Positions 27,442 to 36,289 of a stretch of 64,000 nucleotides of DNA are shown here, in pieces (position 1 is the first letter of the stretch; every line of letters starts with the position of its first letter). A program made the position numbers and the translations under genes. Location: the NCBI RefSeq assembly GCF_003687725.1, contig NZ_RDOJ01000003.1:189605-253604 (forward strand). Direction: 5' to 3'. The notes under the pieces are model-generated. The model saw only the letters and a program-made list of their open reading frames with translations, did no database searches and was not told where the DNA came from. Source of the stretch: Faecalibacter macacae. Lineage in GTDB: Bacteria > Bacteroidota > Bacteroidia > Flavobacteriales > Weeksellaceae.

Positions 27442-28251
27442 ATGATACAAAACATATCTAATATTAAACATAAAGATTCTTCAAATTTCTTTTTAATCGC
27501 AGGTCCATGTGCGATTGAGAATGAAGATATGGCAATGAGAATTGCTGAACGAGTGATTACGATTACTGATAAATTAAATATTCCTTATGTTTTTAAGGGG
27601 TCATTTAAAAAAGCAAATCGTTCTCGTATTGATAGTTTTACTGGTATTGGAGATGAAACGGCTTTAAAAATATTAAGAAAAGTTGGAGAGACTTTTGATG
27701 TTCCTACAACGACTGATATTCACGAGCCTTTCCATGCTGATATGGCTGCAGAATATGTTGATATTTTACAAATTCCTGCATTTTTAGTTCGTCAAACAGA
27801 TTTAGTTGTAGCGGCCGCTAATACAGGGAAACATGTAACTTTAAAGAAAGGTCAATTTTTATCGCCAGAAGCAATGCAATTTCCAGTTCAGAAAGTAACT
27901 GATTCAGGAAATAGTAATGTAGCAATTATCGAGCGTGGAACAATGTTAGGTTACGGAGATTTAGTGGTAGATTACCGTGGAATTCCAGTAATGCAAAATT
28001 ACGCTCCAGTTATCTTAGATGTTACTCACTCTTTACAACAACCAAACCAAGCGTCTGGTGTTACAGGTGGGAAACCAGAGTTAATTGAAACAATTGCAAA
28101 AGCAGGTATAGCTGTAGGTGCAGATGGATTGTTTATTGAAACACATCCAGACCCTAAAAATGCCAAAAGTGACGGAGCAAATATGCTTCAGTTAGATTTA
28201 TTAGAAGGATTATTAGAAAAACTTGTTCGCGTTAGACAAGCGGTTATCTAA
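27442..28251 (+). CDS. kdsA: 3-deoxy-8-phosphooctulonate (KDO-8-P) synthase
   Basis: Condenses phosphoenolpyruvate with arabinose 5-phosphate to make KDO 8-phosphate for lipopolysaccharide; 269 residues, TIM barrel, cytoplasmic. The family phrase FFLIAGPCAIENE includes Cys23, at the place of the metal-binding Cys of metal-dependent KdsA. The other ligands also fit: DVTHS (His near 194), FIETHPDP (Glu near 230) and KSDGAN (Asp near 241). GSFKKANRS and TTTDIHEP are the PEP and sugar-phosphate motifs. Hence a metal-dependent enzyme is predicted, unlike the metal-free E. coli one. Confidence 0.96.
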   Translation: MIQNISNIKHKDSSNFFLIAGPCAIENEDMAMRIAERVITITDKLNIPYVFKGSFKKANRSRIDSFTGIGDETALKILRKVGETFDVPTTTDIHEPFHADMAAEYVDILQIPAFLVRQTDLVVAAANTGKHVTLKKGQFLSPEAMQFPVQKVTDSGNSNVAIIERGTMLGYGDLVVDYRGIPVMQNYAPVILDVTHSLQQPNQASGVTGGKPELIETIAKAGIAVGADGLFIETHPDPKNAKSDGANMLQLDLLEGLLEKLVRVRQAVI

Positions 28252-28273
28252 TTAATAATAAAATAATTACATT

Positions 28274-28312
28274 TTTCTCAATGTTTGGAATATTTTTCTA
28301 AGCATTGAGAAA
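28274..28312 (+). other. Hairpin in the kdsA-hemN gap
   Basis: Perfect 10-bp inverted repeat (28274-28283 with 28303-28312) around a 19-nt loop. No T-run follows directly, so it is not a classical terminator by itself. Confidence 0.4.
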
Positions 28313-28320
28313 TTTATTTA

Positions 28321-28340
28321 AACTCAATTTTGAGTTTTTT
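28321..28340 (+). terminator. Terminator-like hairpin just upstream of hemN
   Basis: 7-bp stem AACTCAA/TTGAGTT with a 2-nt loop at 28321-28336, followed by T's to 28340. It ends 7 bp before the hemN ATG. It could end kdsA transcripts; CAATTTTG (28325-28332), a near -7 box, lies within it. Confidence 0.5.
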
Positions 28341-28347
28341 ATATATT

Positions 28348-29709
28348 ATGAACAATTTAATTCAGAAATATAATATTCCAGGACCTCGCTATACAAGTTA
28401 CCCAACTGTTCCATTTTGGGACGAAGCAGGTTTTACGAAACAAAAATGGGTAGAGACTTTTCAGAAATCTTTCATAGAAAGTAATGAAACGGAAGGTATC
28501 TCATTATATATTCATTTACCGTTTTGTGAGTCGTTATGTACATTTTGTGCGTGTAATAAACGTATTACAAAACAACATAGTGTAGAGAAACCTTATATTA
28601 CAACGGTTTTAAAAGAATGGCAATTGTATTTAGATATGATGCCTACAAAGCCAGTAATAAAAGAAATCCATTTAGGTGGAGGAACGCCTACTTTTTTCTC
28701 GCCAGAAAATTTAAAAATCCTTTTAGAAGGAATTATTAATACATCAATTGTTGCCGAAGGTCACGAATTTAGTTTAGAAGGTCACCCAAATAATACTACG
28801 CGAGAACATTTGCAAGTATTATTTGATTTAGGTTTCCGTCGTGTTTCATACGGAGTTCAAGATTTTGATCTTAAAGTACAAGAAGCTATTAATCGTGTAC
28901 AACCTTATGAAAATGTAAAACGTGCAACAGAAGAAGCACGAGAAATTGGTTATACATCAGTTTCGCACGATTTAGTTTTTGGTTTACCTCACCAAACATT
29001 AGAAGGAATGATTGATACGATAAATAAAACAAAGGAGTTGAATCCTGATCGTATTTCTTTTTATAGTTACGCGCATGTGCCGTGGATAAAAGGTGTTGGA
29101 CAACGTGGTTTCCAAGAGGAAGATTTACCATCGCCAGAATTAAAACGTGAATTATACGAAACTGGTAAGAAAATGTTTGAAGAGTTAGATTATTTCGAAA
29201 TCGGAATGGATCATTTTGCTTTAGAACATGATTCGATGTATCAATCAATGGTAAATAAATCATTACATCGTAACTTTATGGGGTATTCTTCATCGAAGAC
29301 GCAAGTAATGATTGGTTTAGGAGTTTCATCAATTAGTGATTCTTGGTATAGCTTCGCGCAAAACGAGAAAACTGTTGAAGAGTATGAAGCTTCAATTAAT
29401 AAAGGAGAATTATCAGTATATAGAGGTCATATTTTAACAGAAGAAGATTTAATTATGCGTCGTCATATCTTAAATCTGATGTGTAATTTAGAGACTTCTT
29501 GGGAAAACGATAACATGAAATTTAACGGAATCGAGAATGTAAAATCGATGCTGAAGGGAATGGAAGAAGATGGTTTACTTATCATCAAGGATAATGGAAT
29601 TGTAGTGAATGAGGAAGGTCGTCCATATGTTAGAAATGTTTGTATGTCGTTAGATTTACGAATGTTAGAAAACGAGCCGGAAACAAGACTTTTTTCGATG
29701 ACTATATAA
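28348..29709 (+). CDS. hemN: Oxygen-independent coproporphyrinogen III oxidase
   Basis: Radical-SAM enzyme that decarboxylates coproporphyrinogen III to protoporphyrinogen IX in haem synthesis without oxygen; 453 residues from the ATG at 28348. A TTG at 28330 would start inside the hairpin and is less likely. The Fe-S cluster motif is C60-ESL-C64-TF-C67 followed by Cys69, the HemN form. YIHLPFC, the GGGTPTF motif (near 113), ISFYSYAHVPWIKGVG and the C-terminal HemN domain are all present. The N-terminal KYNIPGPRYTSYPT is diagnostic of true HemN rather than HemW. Confidence 0.95.
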   Translation: MNNLIQKYNIPGPRYTSYPTVPFWDEAGFTKQKWVETFQKSFIESNETEGISLYIHLPFCESLCTFCACNKRITKQHSVEKPYITTVLKEWQLYLDMMPTKPVIKEIHLGGGTPTFFSPENLKILLEGIINTSIVAEGHEFSLEGHPNNTTREHLQVLFDLGFRRVSYGVQDFDLKVQEAINRVQPYENVKRATEEAREIGYTSVSHDLVFGLPHQTLEGMIDTINKTKELNPDRISFYSYAHVPWIKGVGQRGFQEEDLPSPELKRELYETGKKMFEELDYFEIGMDHFALEHDSMYQSMVNKSLHRNFMGYSSSKTQVMIGLGVSSISDSWYSFAQNEKTVEEYEASINKGELSVYRGHILTEEDLIMRRHILNLMCNLETSWENDNMKFNGIENVKSMLKGMEEDGLLIIKDNGIVVNEEGRPYVRNVCMSLDLRMLENEPETRLFSMTI

Positions 29710-29721
29710 AATATCCGAAAA

Positions 29722-29754
29722 TTTTTGCAAGCTTTATCCAAAATAGTATATTTG
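29722..29754 (+). promoter_or_regulatory. Promoter of hpt-adk
   Basis: TTTTTG (29722-29727), 19-bp spacer and TATATTTG (29747-29754), a textbook match to the phylum's consensus. Start predicted near 29758, leader about 10 nt. Confidence 0.75.
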
Positions 29755-29767
29755 AATATCTTAAAAA

Positions 29768-30304
29768 ATGAATGAAATAGAAATTCACGGTAAGAAATTT
29801 ATACCGTACATTGCTTTTGAAGAAATCGAACAATCAATTAAAGAAATGGCGAACAAAGTGTACGAAGAGTACAAAGACGAGACGCCTATCTTTATTGGAG
29901 TTTTAAATGGAGTTGTAATGTTTATGAGTGACTTCTTAAAGCAATATCCAGGAAATTGTGAAATCTCTTTCTTAAAATTAAAATCTTACGAGGGTACTGA
30001 ATCAACAGGGAAAATCCAAATCCAAATGGATATTCCTATGAATGTGGAAGGACGTCACGTAATAATTTTAGAGGATATTGTGGATACAGGAAACACTTTA
30101 GTAGAGTTACACCGTATTTTAAAAGAGAAAAACGTAAAATCTTTAAAAGTTGCTACGTTATTATTTAAACCAGAAGCATACAAAAAAGACTTAGAAGTTG
30201 ATTTAGTAGGAATCTCAATTCCAGATAAATTTGTTGTAGGTTACGGTTTAGATTACGACGGGTACGGAAGAAACTTACCAGATATTTATCAAATAAAATC
30301 TTAA
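29768..30304 (+). CDS. hpt: Hypoxanthine phosphoribosyltransferase
   Basis: Purine salvage enzyme that joins hypoxanthine (and perhaps guanine) with PRPP; 178 residues, type I PRTase fold. The PRPP loop reads VIILEDIVDTGNTL (near 98-111). FIGVLNGVVMFMSDFL near 42 and LKLKSYEGTESTGKIQ near 72 are the family's other conserved blocks, and VGYGLDYDGYGRNLPDI is the C-terminal base-binding region. Followed after 7 bp by adk; the two form a nucleotide operon. Confidence 0.95.
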   Translation: MNEIEIHGKKFIPYIAFEEIEQSIKEMANKVYEEYKDETPIFIGVLNGVVMFMSDFLKQYPGNCEISFLKLKSYEGTESTGKIQIQMDIPMNVEGRHVIILEDIVDTGNTLVELHRILKEKNVKSLKVATLLFKPEAYKKDLEVDLVGISIPDKFVVGYGLDYDGYGRNLPDIYQIKS

Positions 30305-30311
30305 TTACAAA

Positions 30312-30896
30312 ATGCTAAACATTGTATTGTTCGGCCCTCCTGGTAGTGGTAAAGGAACACAAGCTAAATTTTTAGAAGAAAAATATTCAACTCCTCAAAT
30401 TTCTACAGGAGATTTATTCCGTTTCAATTTAAAAAATGAAACAGAATTAGGAAAATTAGCTCAGTCTTATATGGGTAAAGGACAGTTAGTTCCTGATGAA
30501 GTAACTACAAATATGTTAGTAGATCATTTAGATAACAATCCAAATGAACACGGATATATTTTTGATGGTTACCCAAGAACTACAGCTCAAGCTCAGGAAT
30601 TAGATAAAATTTTAGCTGAAAAATACAACGATGATGTTACTGTAACATTAGCTTTAGTTGTAGAAGACGAGATTTTAGTTGAGCGTTTATTAGAGCGTGG
30701 TAAAACTTCTGGACGTGCTGATGACGTTGATGTGAATATCATCCGTGATCGTATCAAAGAATACTACGAAAAAACTGCTATTGTTGCAGAACACTTTAAA
30801 GCGCAAGGTAAATGGGTGGAAATTGACGGAGTAGGTTCAATTGAAGACATTACTAATAAATTATATGCTGCTATTGATGCTGCAAACGTAAAATAA
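30312..30896 (+). CDS. adk: Adenylate kinase
   Basis: Interconverts ATP + AMP and 2 ADP; 194 residues, so the short form without the zinc/LID insertion (the LID reads LERGKTSGRADDVD). P-loop GPPGSGKGTQ (8-17), STGDLFR AMP-binding segment near 37, and DGYPRTTAQA near 86. Second gene of the hpt operon, closed by the terminator at 30921-30953. Confidence 0.96.
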   Translation: MLNIVLFGPPGSGKGTQAKFLEEKYSTPQISTGDLFRFNLKNETELGKLAQSYMGKGQLVPDEVTTNMLVDHLDNNPNEHGYIFDGYPRTTAQAQELDKILAEKYNDDVTVTLALVVEDEILVERLLERGKTSGRADDVDVNIIRDRIKEYYEKTAIVAEHFKAQGKWVEIDGVGSIEDITNKLYAAIDAANVK

Positions 30897-30920
30897 GTTT
30901 AGAACAACTTTATTATAATT

Positions 30921-30953
30921 AAAAAACCTCAACATATTCGTTGAGGTTTTTTT
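30921..30953. terminator. Terminator after adk
   Basis: 7-bp CCTCAAC/GTTGAGG stem (30927-30933 with 30940-30946) with flanking A6 and T7. It can also serve the convergent pyrD. Confidence 0.85.
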
Positions 30954-30982
30954 GTTTGAAATAGTTTTAAAAACTATCTATA

Positions 30983-32008
30983 TTATTTAATTAACTTTTC
31001 ACAAATAGCTTTTGCCAAACCTGGACCTTCATAAATAAATCCAGTATAAATCTGAACTAAGCTTGCTCCAGCTTCTAATTTTTCAATAGCATCTTCAGCT
31101 GAATGGATACCACCAACACCAATAATAGGAAATGCTTGATTAGATTTTTCTGAAAGATATTTAATCACTTCTGTAGATCGTTCTTTTAAAGGTTTACCAC
31201 TAACTCCACCAGCTTCTTGTACAAGATTTGGATCAGATTTTAAACCTTCTCTTTCGATGGTTGTATTCGTCGCAATTACACCTGCTATTTTAGTTTCCGT
31301 TACAATTTCGATGATATCATCTAATTGTTCATTTGTTAAATCTGGAGCAATTTTTAAAAGAATTGGTTTTGGATTTTCTTTGATTCCGTTATGTCTTTGT
31401 AACGTATATAACAAATCCATCAATGGTTCTTTCTCTTGTAAAGCACGTAAATTAGGCGTGTTTGGCGAACTTACATTCACTACAAAATAATCTACTTCAT
31501 CAAATAAAGCATTAAAACAAATCACATAATCATTCGTCGCTTCTTCGTTTGGTGTAACTTTATTTTTACCAATATTTCCACCAATAATATAGCGTTCGCG
31601 ATGTTGTAAACGACGAATTTGTTTTACGGCATAATCTACACCTTTGTTATTAAATCCCATTCGGTTAATAATCGCCTCGTCTTCAACTAAACGAAACATA
31701 CGAGGTGCTTCATTTCCGGGTTGAGGTTTTGGCGTTACGGTTCCGATTTCGATGAATCCAAAACCAAAGTGGCTCAATTCTTTGATGTATTCACCATTTT
31801 TATCAAAACCTGCGGCTAATCCAACCGGATTTTTAAATTTAATTCCGAAAACTTCTCGTTCTAATGAAGGATGATTTAAAGTATATTTCTTTGTCAATAA
31901 TTTATCAATACCAGGAAAATTGGCGTAATTTTTTAATTGACGTGTTACAAAATGATGTGCATCTTCTGGCTGTAACTGAAAAAGAATGTTTTTGATGTGC
32001 TTGTACAT
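30983..32008 (-). CDS. pyrD: Dihydroorotate dehydrogenase, quinone-dependent (class 2)
   Basis: FMN enzyme of pyrimidine synthesis that oxidises dihydroorotate and passes electrons to quinone at the inner membrane; 341 residues. The class 2 N-terminal helical extension ([17 protein letters not shown]) is present. [23 protein letters not shown], and the catalytic base region [12 protein letters not shown] (Ser near 180) follow, then IGVGGI near the FMN phosphate. Its -7 box ends 4 bp ahead of the ATG. Confidence 0.96.
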   Translation of the reverse strand: MYKHIKNILFQLQPEDAHHFVTRQLKNYANFPGIDKLLTKKYTLNHPSLEREVFGIKFKNPVGLAAGFDKNGEYIKELSHFGFGFIEIGTVTPKPQPGNEAPRMFRLVEDEAIINRMGFNNKGVDYAVKQIRRLQHRERYIIGGNIGKNKVTPNEEATNDYVICFNALFDEVDYFVVNVSSPNTPNLRALQEKEPLMDLLYTLQRHNGIKENPKPILLKIAPDLTNEQLDDIIEIVTETKIAGVIATNTTIEREGLKSDPNLVQEAGGVSGKPLKERSTEVIKYLSEKSNQAFPIIGVGGIHSAEDAIEKLEAGASLVQIYTGFIYEGPGLAKAICEKLIK

Positions 32009-32012
32009 ACTG

Positions 32013-32020
32013 CAAAAATA
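32013..32020 (-). promoter_or_regulatory. -7 box of pyrD, 4 nt ahead of the start codon
   Basis: TATTTTTG, then CAGT, then the ATG at 32008. The predicted start at about 32009 gives an essentially leaderless mRNA. Confidence 0.5.
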
Positions 32021-32067
32021 AGTATTGTTTAGGCAAAATTCGATTTTAATATAAGGGTAAGAAGTTG

Positions 32068-32075
32068 TAAATTTG
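32068..32075 (+). promoter_or_regulatory. -7 box for obgE-ybaB
   Basis: TAAATTTG with a weak TTTT at 32044-32047, 20 bp upstream. Start predicted near 32079, leader 27 nt. Confidence 0.5.
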
Positions 32076-32105
32076 CAGACTATTTATATTTTAAAAGAAA
32101 AAATT

Positions 32106-33092
32106 ATGCAATCAAATTTTGTTGACTACGTAAAAATTCATTGTAAAAGTGGACATGGTGGAGCTGGTTCAGCAAGTTTGCATCGCGAAAAATATATCGA
32201 TAAAGGAGGTCCAGATGGTGGTGATGGTGGTCGTGGAGGACACATTATTTTAAGAGGAAACTCAAACTTATGGACTTTATTGGAATTCAAATTTAAAAAA
32301 CATTTCCGTGCAGAACATGGAGGACGTGGAGGTAAATCTCGTTCTACTGGTCATGACGGGGAAGATATCATCTTAAATGTTCCAATTGGTGTTATAGCTC
32401 GTGGTGAAGAAGGAGAAATCTTGGGAGAAATCACAGAAGATGGACAAGAAATGATCTTGAAACGAGGAGGAAAAGGAGGTTTAGGAAACTGGCACTTCCG
32501 TTCTGCAACTCGTCAAACTCCGCGTTATGCACAACCTGGTTTAGATGGTGATGAAGGTTGGGTTACATTGGAACTAAAAGTATTAGCAGATGTTGGTTTA
32601 GTAGGTTTTCCTAATGCAGGAAAGTCAACTTTATTATCTGTTTTATCAGCAGCTAAACCAAAAATTGCAGACTATGCATTTACAACTTTAACTCCAAATT
32701 TAGGTATCGTAGAATATCGTAATCATCAGTCGTTTATTATGGCAGATATTCCTGGAATTATTGAAGGTGCAGCAGAAGGAAAAGGTTTAGGACACCGTTT
32801 CTTACGTCACATAGAACGTAATTCTACCTTATTGTTTTTGATTCCTGCAGATGCAGACGATTATGCAAAAGAATATGATATTTTATTAAATGAGTTAAAG
32901 AAATTTAATCCAGAGTTATTAGATAAAGAACGTGTTTTAGCGATTACTAAATCTGATATGTTGGATGATGAATTAAAAGCAGAAATTTCGTCTCAATTAC
33001 CAAAAGATATCGAAACATTGTTTATTTCTTCAGTTGCTCATCAAGGGTTAACAGAATTGAAAGATGCTTTGTGGAAAAAATTAATTGATTAA
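32106..33092 (+). CDS. obgE: GTPase Obg/CgtA
   Basis: Ribosome-associated GTPase in 50S assembly and growth control; 328 residues from the ATG at 32106. The extra 11 codons from an upstream TTG are not expected. The Gly-rich OBG domain ([38 protein letters not shown]) is followed by the G domain: GFPNAGKST (G1), FTTLTPNLG (G2), DIPGIIEGA (G3), TKSD (G4) and SSVAHQG (G5). Short C-terminus, as in this phylum. Followed by ybaB after 24 bp. Confidence 0.96.
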   Translation: MQSNFVDYVKIHCKSGHGGAGSASLHREKYIDKGGPDGGDGGRGGHIILRGNSNLWTLLEFKFKKHFRAEHGGRGGKSRSTGHDGEDIILNVPIGVIARGEEGEILGEITEDGQEMILKRGGKGGLGNWHFRSATRQTPRYAQPGLDGDEGWVTLELKVLADVGLVGFPNAGKSTLLSVLSAAKPKIADYAFTTLTPNLGIVEYRNHQSFIMADIPGIIEGAAEGKGLGHRFLRHIERNSTLLFLIPADADDYAKEYDILLNELKKFNPELLDKERVLAITKSDMLDDELKAEISSQLPKDIETLFISSVAHQGLTELKDALWKKLID

Positions 33093-33116
33093 TATAACTT
33101 TAAAGAAATACAGATT

Positions 33117-33437
33117 ATGTTTGGAAACTTCGGAAACATCATGGATATGATGGGTAAAATTAACTCGTTCAAAGATAAATTTACAGGTTTAAAAGATGAG
33201 TTAGAAAACGAAACATTCACAACAACATCTACAGATGGTACAGTAAAAATTACAATGTCTAAATTAGCAACAATTAAAGATATTGAATTAGCTGAAGGAA
33301 TGGATAAAGAGCAAATTGAAGATATGTTAGTAATGACATTGAATAAAGCTTTAGAACAAGTAAAAACTGAAGCGATTGATAAAGCGAAAAAAACTGCTCA
33401 AGAAAATTTACCTAGCATTCCTGGAATGCCATTTTAA
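33117..33437 (+). CDS. ybaB: YbaB/EbfC-family nucleoid-associated protein
   Basis: 106-residue small DNA-binding protein of the YbaB fold, thought to bind DNA as a dimer. The N-terminus is rich in Met and Gly (MFGNFGNIMDMMGKI), followed by the conserved central sheet (GTVKITMSKLATIKDIEL) and the helix with NKALEQVKTEA, ending Pro-Gly-Met-Pro-Phe. It lacks the usual recR neighbour (recR lies at 46410) and follows obgE. Confidence 0.85.
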   Translation: MFGNFGNIMDMMGKINSFKDKFTGLKDELENETFTTTSTDGTVKITMSKLATIKDIELAEGMDKEQIEDMLVMTLNKALEQVKTEAIDKAKKTAQENLPSIPGMPF

Positions 33438-33463
33438 TTACGACATTAATTATTTAAATACAG

Positions 33464-33489
33464 AAAGTACCCATAGTGGTACTTTTTTT
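33464..33489 (+). terminator. Terminator after ybaB
   Basis: 8-bp stem AAAGTACC/GGTACTTT (33464-33471 with 33478-33485) and T-run to 33489. Confidence 0.8.
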
Positions 33490-33515
33490 GTGTCTATTTT
33501 TTAAATATTTATGAA

Positions 33516-33546
33516 TTGGGTAGATTAAATTCTTATTGTATTTTTG
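33516..33546 (+). promoter_or_regulatory. Promoter of the small exported-protein gene at 33574
   Basis: TTG (33516-33518), 20-bp spacer and TATTTTTG (33539-33546); predicted start near 33550. Confidence 0.6.
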
Positions 33547-33573
33547 AGTAACCTAACTAAAAACAATAATACT

Positions 33574-33987
33574 ATGAAAGAATTAAGAATTGTAATATTC
33601 ATTACATTATTATTAGTCGTATTTCTAAGTTTTACAACAATTATTCAGAGTGATTTAAAAGTCATTCGTTATAAGAAAGTAAGCGATGGATTTTTAGTAA
33701 TTGAATATTTTGATGGAGTAATTAAAAAACAAGTTAAAAGAAACCAATTAACTAAGCATGAGCTTACATTTTCTGAAAAAAATGAAATTGAAAAAGAAAT
33801 ATCAAAATTAAATGTTGATTTAATAATTTCTGAAATCGATACTATAAATAAACCAATTTTAGGTGTTTCTTATATGTATCTGTTTATTAAAAATAAAGAT
33901 ACTTTAAGAACAAGATTCTATCCTGAAGGTGCGACCCCAAAACAATTACAAAGAGTAGATTATTTAATGAACAAAAACAGAAAATAA
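33574..33987 (+). CDS. Small exported hypothetical protein A
   Basis: 137 residues from the ATG at 33574; a TTG 30 bp upstream lies inside the promoter and is rejected. An N-terminal hydrophobic segment (IVIFITLLLVVFLSFTTII) is a signal peptide or anchor. The remainder is a small alpha/beta domain with EYFDGVIKKQVKRN, a KNEIEKEISKL helix and KDTLRTRFYPEGATPKQLQR. The same pattern occurs in the next gene, so the two are distant paralogues. No known family recognised. Confidence 0.6.
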   Translation: MKELRIVIFITLLLVVFLSFTTIIQSDLKVIRYKKVSDGFLVIEYFDGVIKKQVKRNQLTKHELTFSEKNEIEKEISKLNVDLIISEIDTINKPILGVSYMYLFIKNKDTLRTRFYPEGATPKQLQRVDYLMNKNRK

Positions 33988-34002
33988 TTACTTAATAAAT
34001 GA

Positions 34003-34031
34003 TTGAAATTTTTTAAAATCGTTTATTTTTG
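34003..34031 (+). promoter_or_regulatory. Promoter of the small exported-protein gene at 34050
   Basis: TTG (34003-34005), 18-bp spacer and TATTTTTG (34024-34031); predicted start near 34035 and a 15-nt leader. Confidence 0.55.
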
Positions 34032-34049
34032 TTGGGTAGAAAATATTTT

Positions 34050-34487
34050 ATGCAAGGATTAAAAATAACAATCATAATCCTAACCTATACTATCCTTACA
34101 AGTTTTAATAAGATTGATACTAAAATTGAAGAAGTACAAATACTTCGATTCCTAACCGCAAAATCAGGTTTTCAATCGGTAGAATACAACAAAGGAATTA
34201 TTTCTAAATGGATGAGAAATAAAACTCCTTTGGTACGGCAACTAAACGATTATCAAAAAAATGAACTTCATGCAGAAATAGATCAATTTGATTTAAATGC
34301 TTTTGAAGCAGAAATTAATCTATTAAGTAATCTGAAAGAAGATGTTTATCCAAAGATTTATTACCGAATTATCATTAATGGTGATACGTTACAATCCAAA
34401 GATTTTCTTCAAAAAGATATGCCAAAATCAATTAAGAAAATTGATGACTTGATGTTGAAATTTACAACAACAGGTTTTACATATTAG
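34050..34487 (+). CDS. Small exported hypothetical protein B
   Basis: 145 residues from the ATG at 34050, with a signal-like segment (LKITIIILTYTILTSF). The body shows the same order as protein A: SVEYNKGIISKW, a QKNELHAEIDQF helix, IIINGDTLQSKDF, then MPKSIKKIDDLM. The last 11 bp overlap the 3' end of the convergent rhomboid gene. Function unknown; periplasmic or lipid-free surface location inferred. Confidence 0.6.
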   Translation: MQGLKITIIILTYTILTSFNKIDTKIEEVQILRFLTAKSGFQSVEYNKGIISKWMRNKTPLVRQLNDYQKNELHAEIDQFDLNAFEAEINLLSNLKEDVYPKIYYRIIINGDTLQSKDFLQKDMPKSIKKIDDLMLKFTTTGFTY

Positions 34488-35238
34488 AGGTAGAAGAGGA
34501 TGATTGATTTTTATTTATTAAAGATTGATCTTCCTCTTTTGGTGCATAGGGCGTTAAACTTTCTAAATATTTTTGCCATAATTCTTCTTCACGAGGGTCA
34601 TAATAGTTTTCATCTTCCCATTTAGCTTTTTGTTTTTGAGGACCAACTTTTCTAAATAAATAAGCGAAGAAAGCACCAACAATAAATCCACTTAAATGTC
34701 CTTCCCAAGAAATTGAATTATCTCCTAAATTAAAATCAGGTAACAATTCTTCAGGAATTACACCCCAAAACATTCCACCATATAACAAAATTACAATAGC
34801 TGATATAGCCATTAATCCGCGTTCTTTTCTTATTAACCCAGAAAATAAAATAAAAGAAGCTAACATATATACAATTCCACTTGCTCCAATATGACAGCCT
34901 GCGACTGAGTCCATAAAAGGTGGATTTCCGATTAACCAAAGTAAAATTCCAGATAATAACCAACCAAAAATAAGAACATAATAAGCTAATCGATCATACA
35001 TTAATAAGGTAAGGAAACTTAAAAAGAATAAAGGAAAAGTATTACTGATTAAATGTGGAAAACCAGAATGAAATAAAGGTGATAGTAAAATTCCTTTTAA
35101 TCCAAAAAAAGTTCTTGGAACAACTCCGTAACAATCATTTAATCCTAATCCGCTATATTCAAATAAAAATACAGACCAAATCAACCCAATTAAAAATACA
35201 GGAATTACTAATGTTTTTTTCGGAAAAGGATAGGCCAT
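34477..35238 (-). CDS. Rhomboid-family intramembrane serine protease
   Basis: 253 residues with about six membrane helices. The catalytic serine is in HIGASGIVYM (GxSG, near residue 126) and the catalytic histidine in WEGHLSGFIVGAFF (near 194). The family's N-terminal loop with HSGFPHLISNTFPL (H..N) is also present. Cleaves membrane proteins within or next to their helices; targets unknown. A polar C-terminal tail (about residues 210-253) ends the protein. Convergent overlap of 11 bp with the preceding gene. Confidence 0.9.
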   Translation of the reverse strand: MAYPFPKKTLVIPVFLIGLIWSVFLFEYSGLGLNDCYGVVPRTFFGLKGILLSPLFHSGFPHLISNTFPLFFLSFLTLLMYDRLAYYVLIFGWLLSGILLWLIGNPPFMDSVAGCHIGASGIVYMLASFILFSGLIRKERGLMAISAIVILLYGGMFWGVIPEELLPDFNLGDNSISWEGHLSGFIVGAFFAYLFRKVGPQKQKAKWEDENYYDPREEELWQKYLESLTPYAPKEEDQSLINKNQSSSSTSNM

Positions 35239-35299
35239 AAAATTATTTTAAGAATAATTGACACAAATCATTCCTTTCTAATTTAACTGACAAAAATGG

Positions 35300-36289
35300 T
35301 TAATTTCCACGACCTCTATTAATTAATTCGATAGCTAAAGAAGGCCATTTTATATATTCGTGACCTAATTCGTGATTTTGTTTTGCAATTTTATGTTGAT
35401 AGTTAAGGTGCTTCAATACCTCTTTGTAGGCGAAAAATAAATTATGTTTTGGATCGTAAACATGTGTAGCTTCTGAATTTGCTCCATTAACTTCTAAAAT
35501 GACAAAATTTCCGTTTTGTAAATCTTCGATAGATTTTGCTTTGATATCAAATCGGCCATAGAAGAAACCTTCAATAGATTTAGCAATATTATCTATTTGA
35601 TGTTCTAATTCTGTTGAAATTAAATTCGAAGCATCTAAAAATGTTGTTCCACGGTTATGATTACCAATAGGTTCCACTAAGATGCTTTTACCGTTGGGAA
35701 CAATATCATCCAACAGCTCTTTATAACGTTCAATTAAATAATCTTTACGGAAAACGGCTCGTATATTTTTATCGATTAATTCTCGGAAAGTAGATTTCCC
35801 ATTTCCTGTAAATTGAAGAAAATCTTTACCTGTCATCGAAATTAATTTTCCGTTAGATTCTTTTGGTAAGCGGACATAGAAAGCTCCAAATTCCAATGGA
35901 AATTCATTGTATTCTTGAATAATCAAGTCCTTATTATTTATTTTTAAATATTGTTTCCAATCATCTTTATTACGGATTAATTCTACAGCAATTCCACGCT
36001 CACCTTCGTCTGGTTTAGCAATAAAAGGAAAATTCATAGGAATTTCTGATGCAGAGATTTTAGTATAGAATTTTGTTTTGGGTAAATATTTAGGATCAAT
36101 TTGTTTTAAAATATCGTTTTTAGAATAATTGATAAATCCTCCCCATTTAAAACCAGGATTTGCAGTGCAAAAGTATGCAGGAGCACCAGCTGTTACAATT
36201 TTATAAAGATACCAAGGTGTTAATGGACCATAGAATAACCAAAACGGCCAATATTCATATTTCGTCCATTTTGTTAATGTTGTATTCAT
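35300..36289 (-). CDS. ATP-grasp protein related to D-alanine--D-alanine ligase
   Basis: 329-residue ATP-grasp enzyme. Recognisable blocks are FPFIAKPDEGERGIAVELI (ATP-binding lysine and Gly-rich loop, near 88-106), LIIQEYNEFPLEFGAFYVR (near 123-141), FYGRFDIKAKSIEDL (near 248) and FVILEVNGANSEATHVYDP (metal-binding Glu and Asn, near 265). The last is the E-x-N motif of the carboxylate-amine ligases. The N-terminus is atypical and short for Ddl, so real D-Ala ligation is doubtful; it more likely joins another acid and amine. It overlaps the DinB-like gene by 4 bp (ATGA), suggesting translational coupling. Confidence 0.75.
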   Translation of the reverse strand: MNTTLTKWTKYEYWPFWLFYGPLTPWYLYKIVTAGAPAYFCTANPGFKWGGFINYSKNDILKQIDPKYLPKTKFYTKISASEIPMNFPFIAKPDEGERGIAVELIRNKDDWKQYLKINNKDLIIQEYNEFPLEFGAFYVRLPKESNGKLISMTGKDFLQFTGNGKSTFRELIDKNIRAVFRKDYLIERYKELLDDIVPNGKSILVEPIGNHNRGTTFLDASNLISTELEHQIDNIAKSIEGFFYGRFDIKAKSIEDLQNGNFVILEVNGANSEATHVYDPKHNLFFAYKEVLKHLNYQHKIAKQNHELGHEYIKWPSLAIELINRGRGN

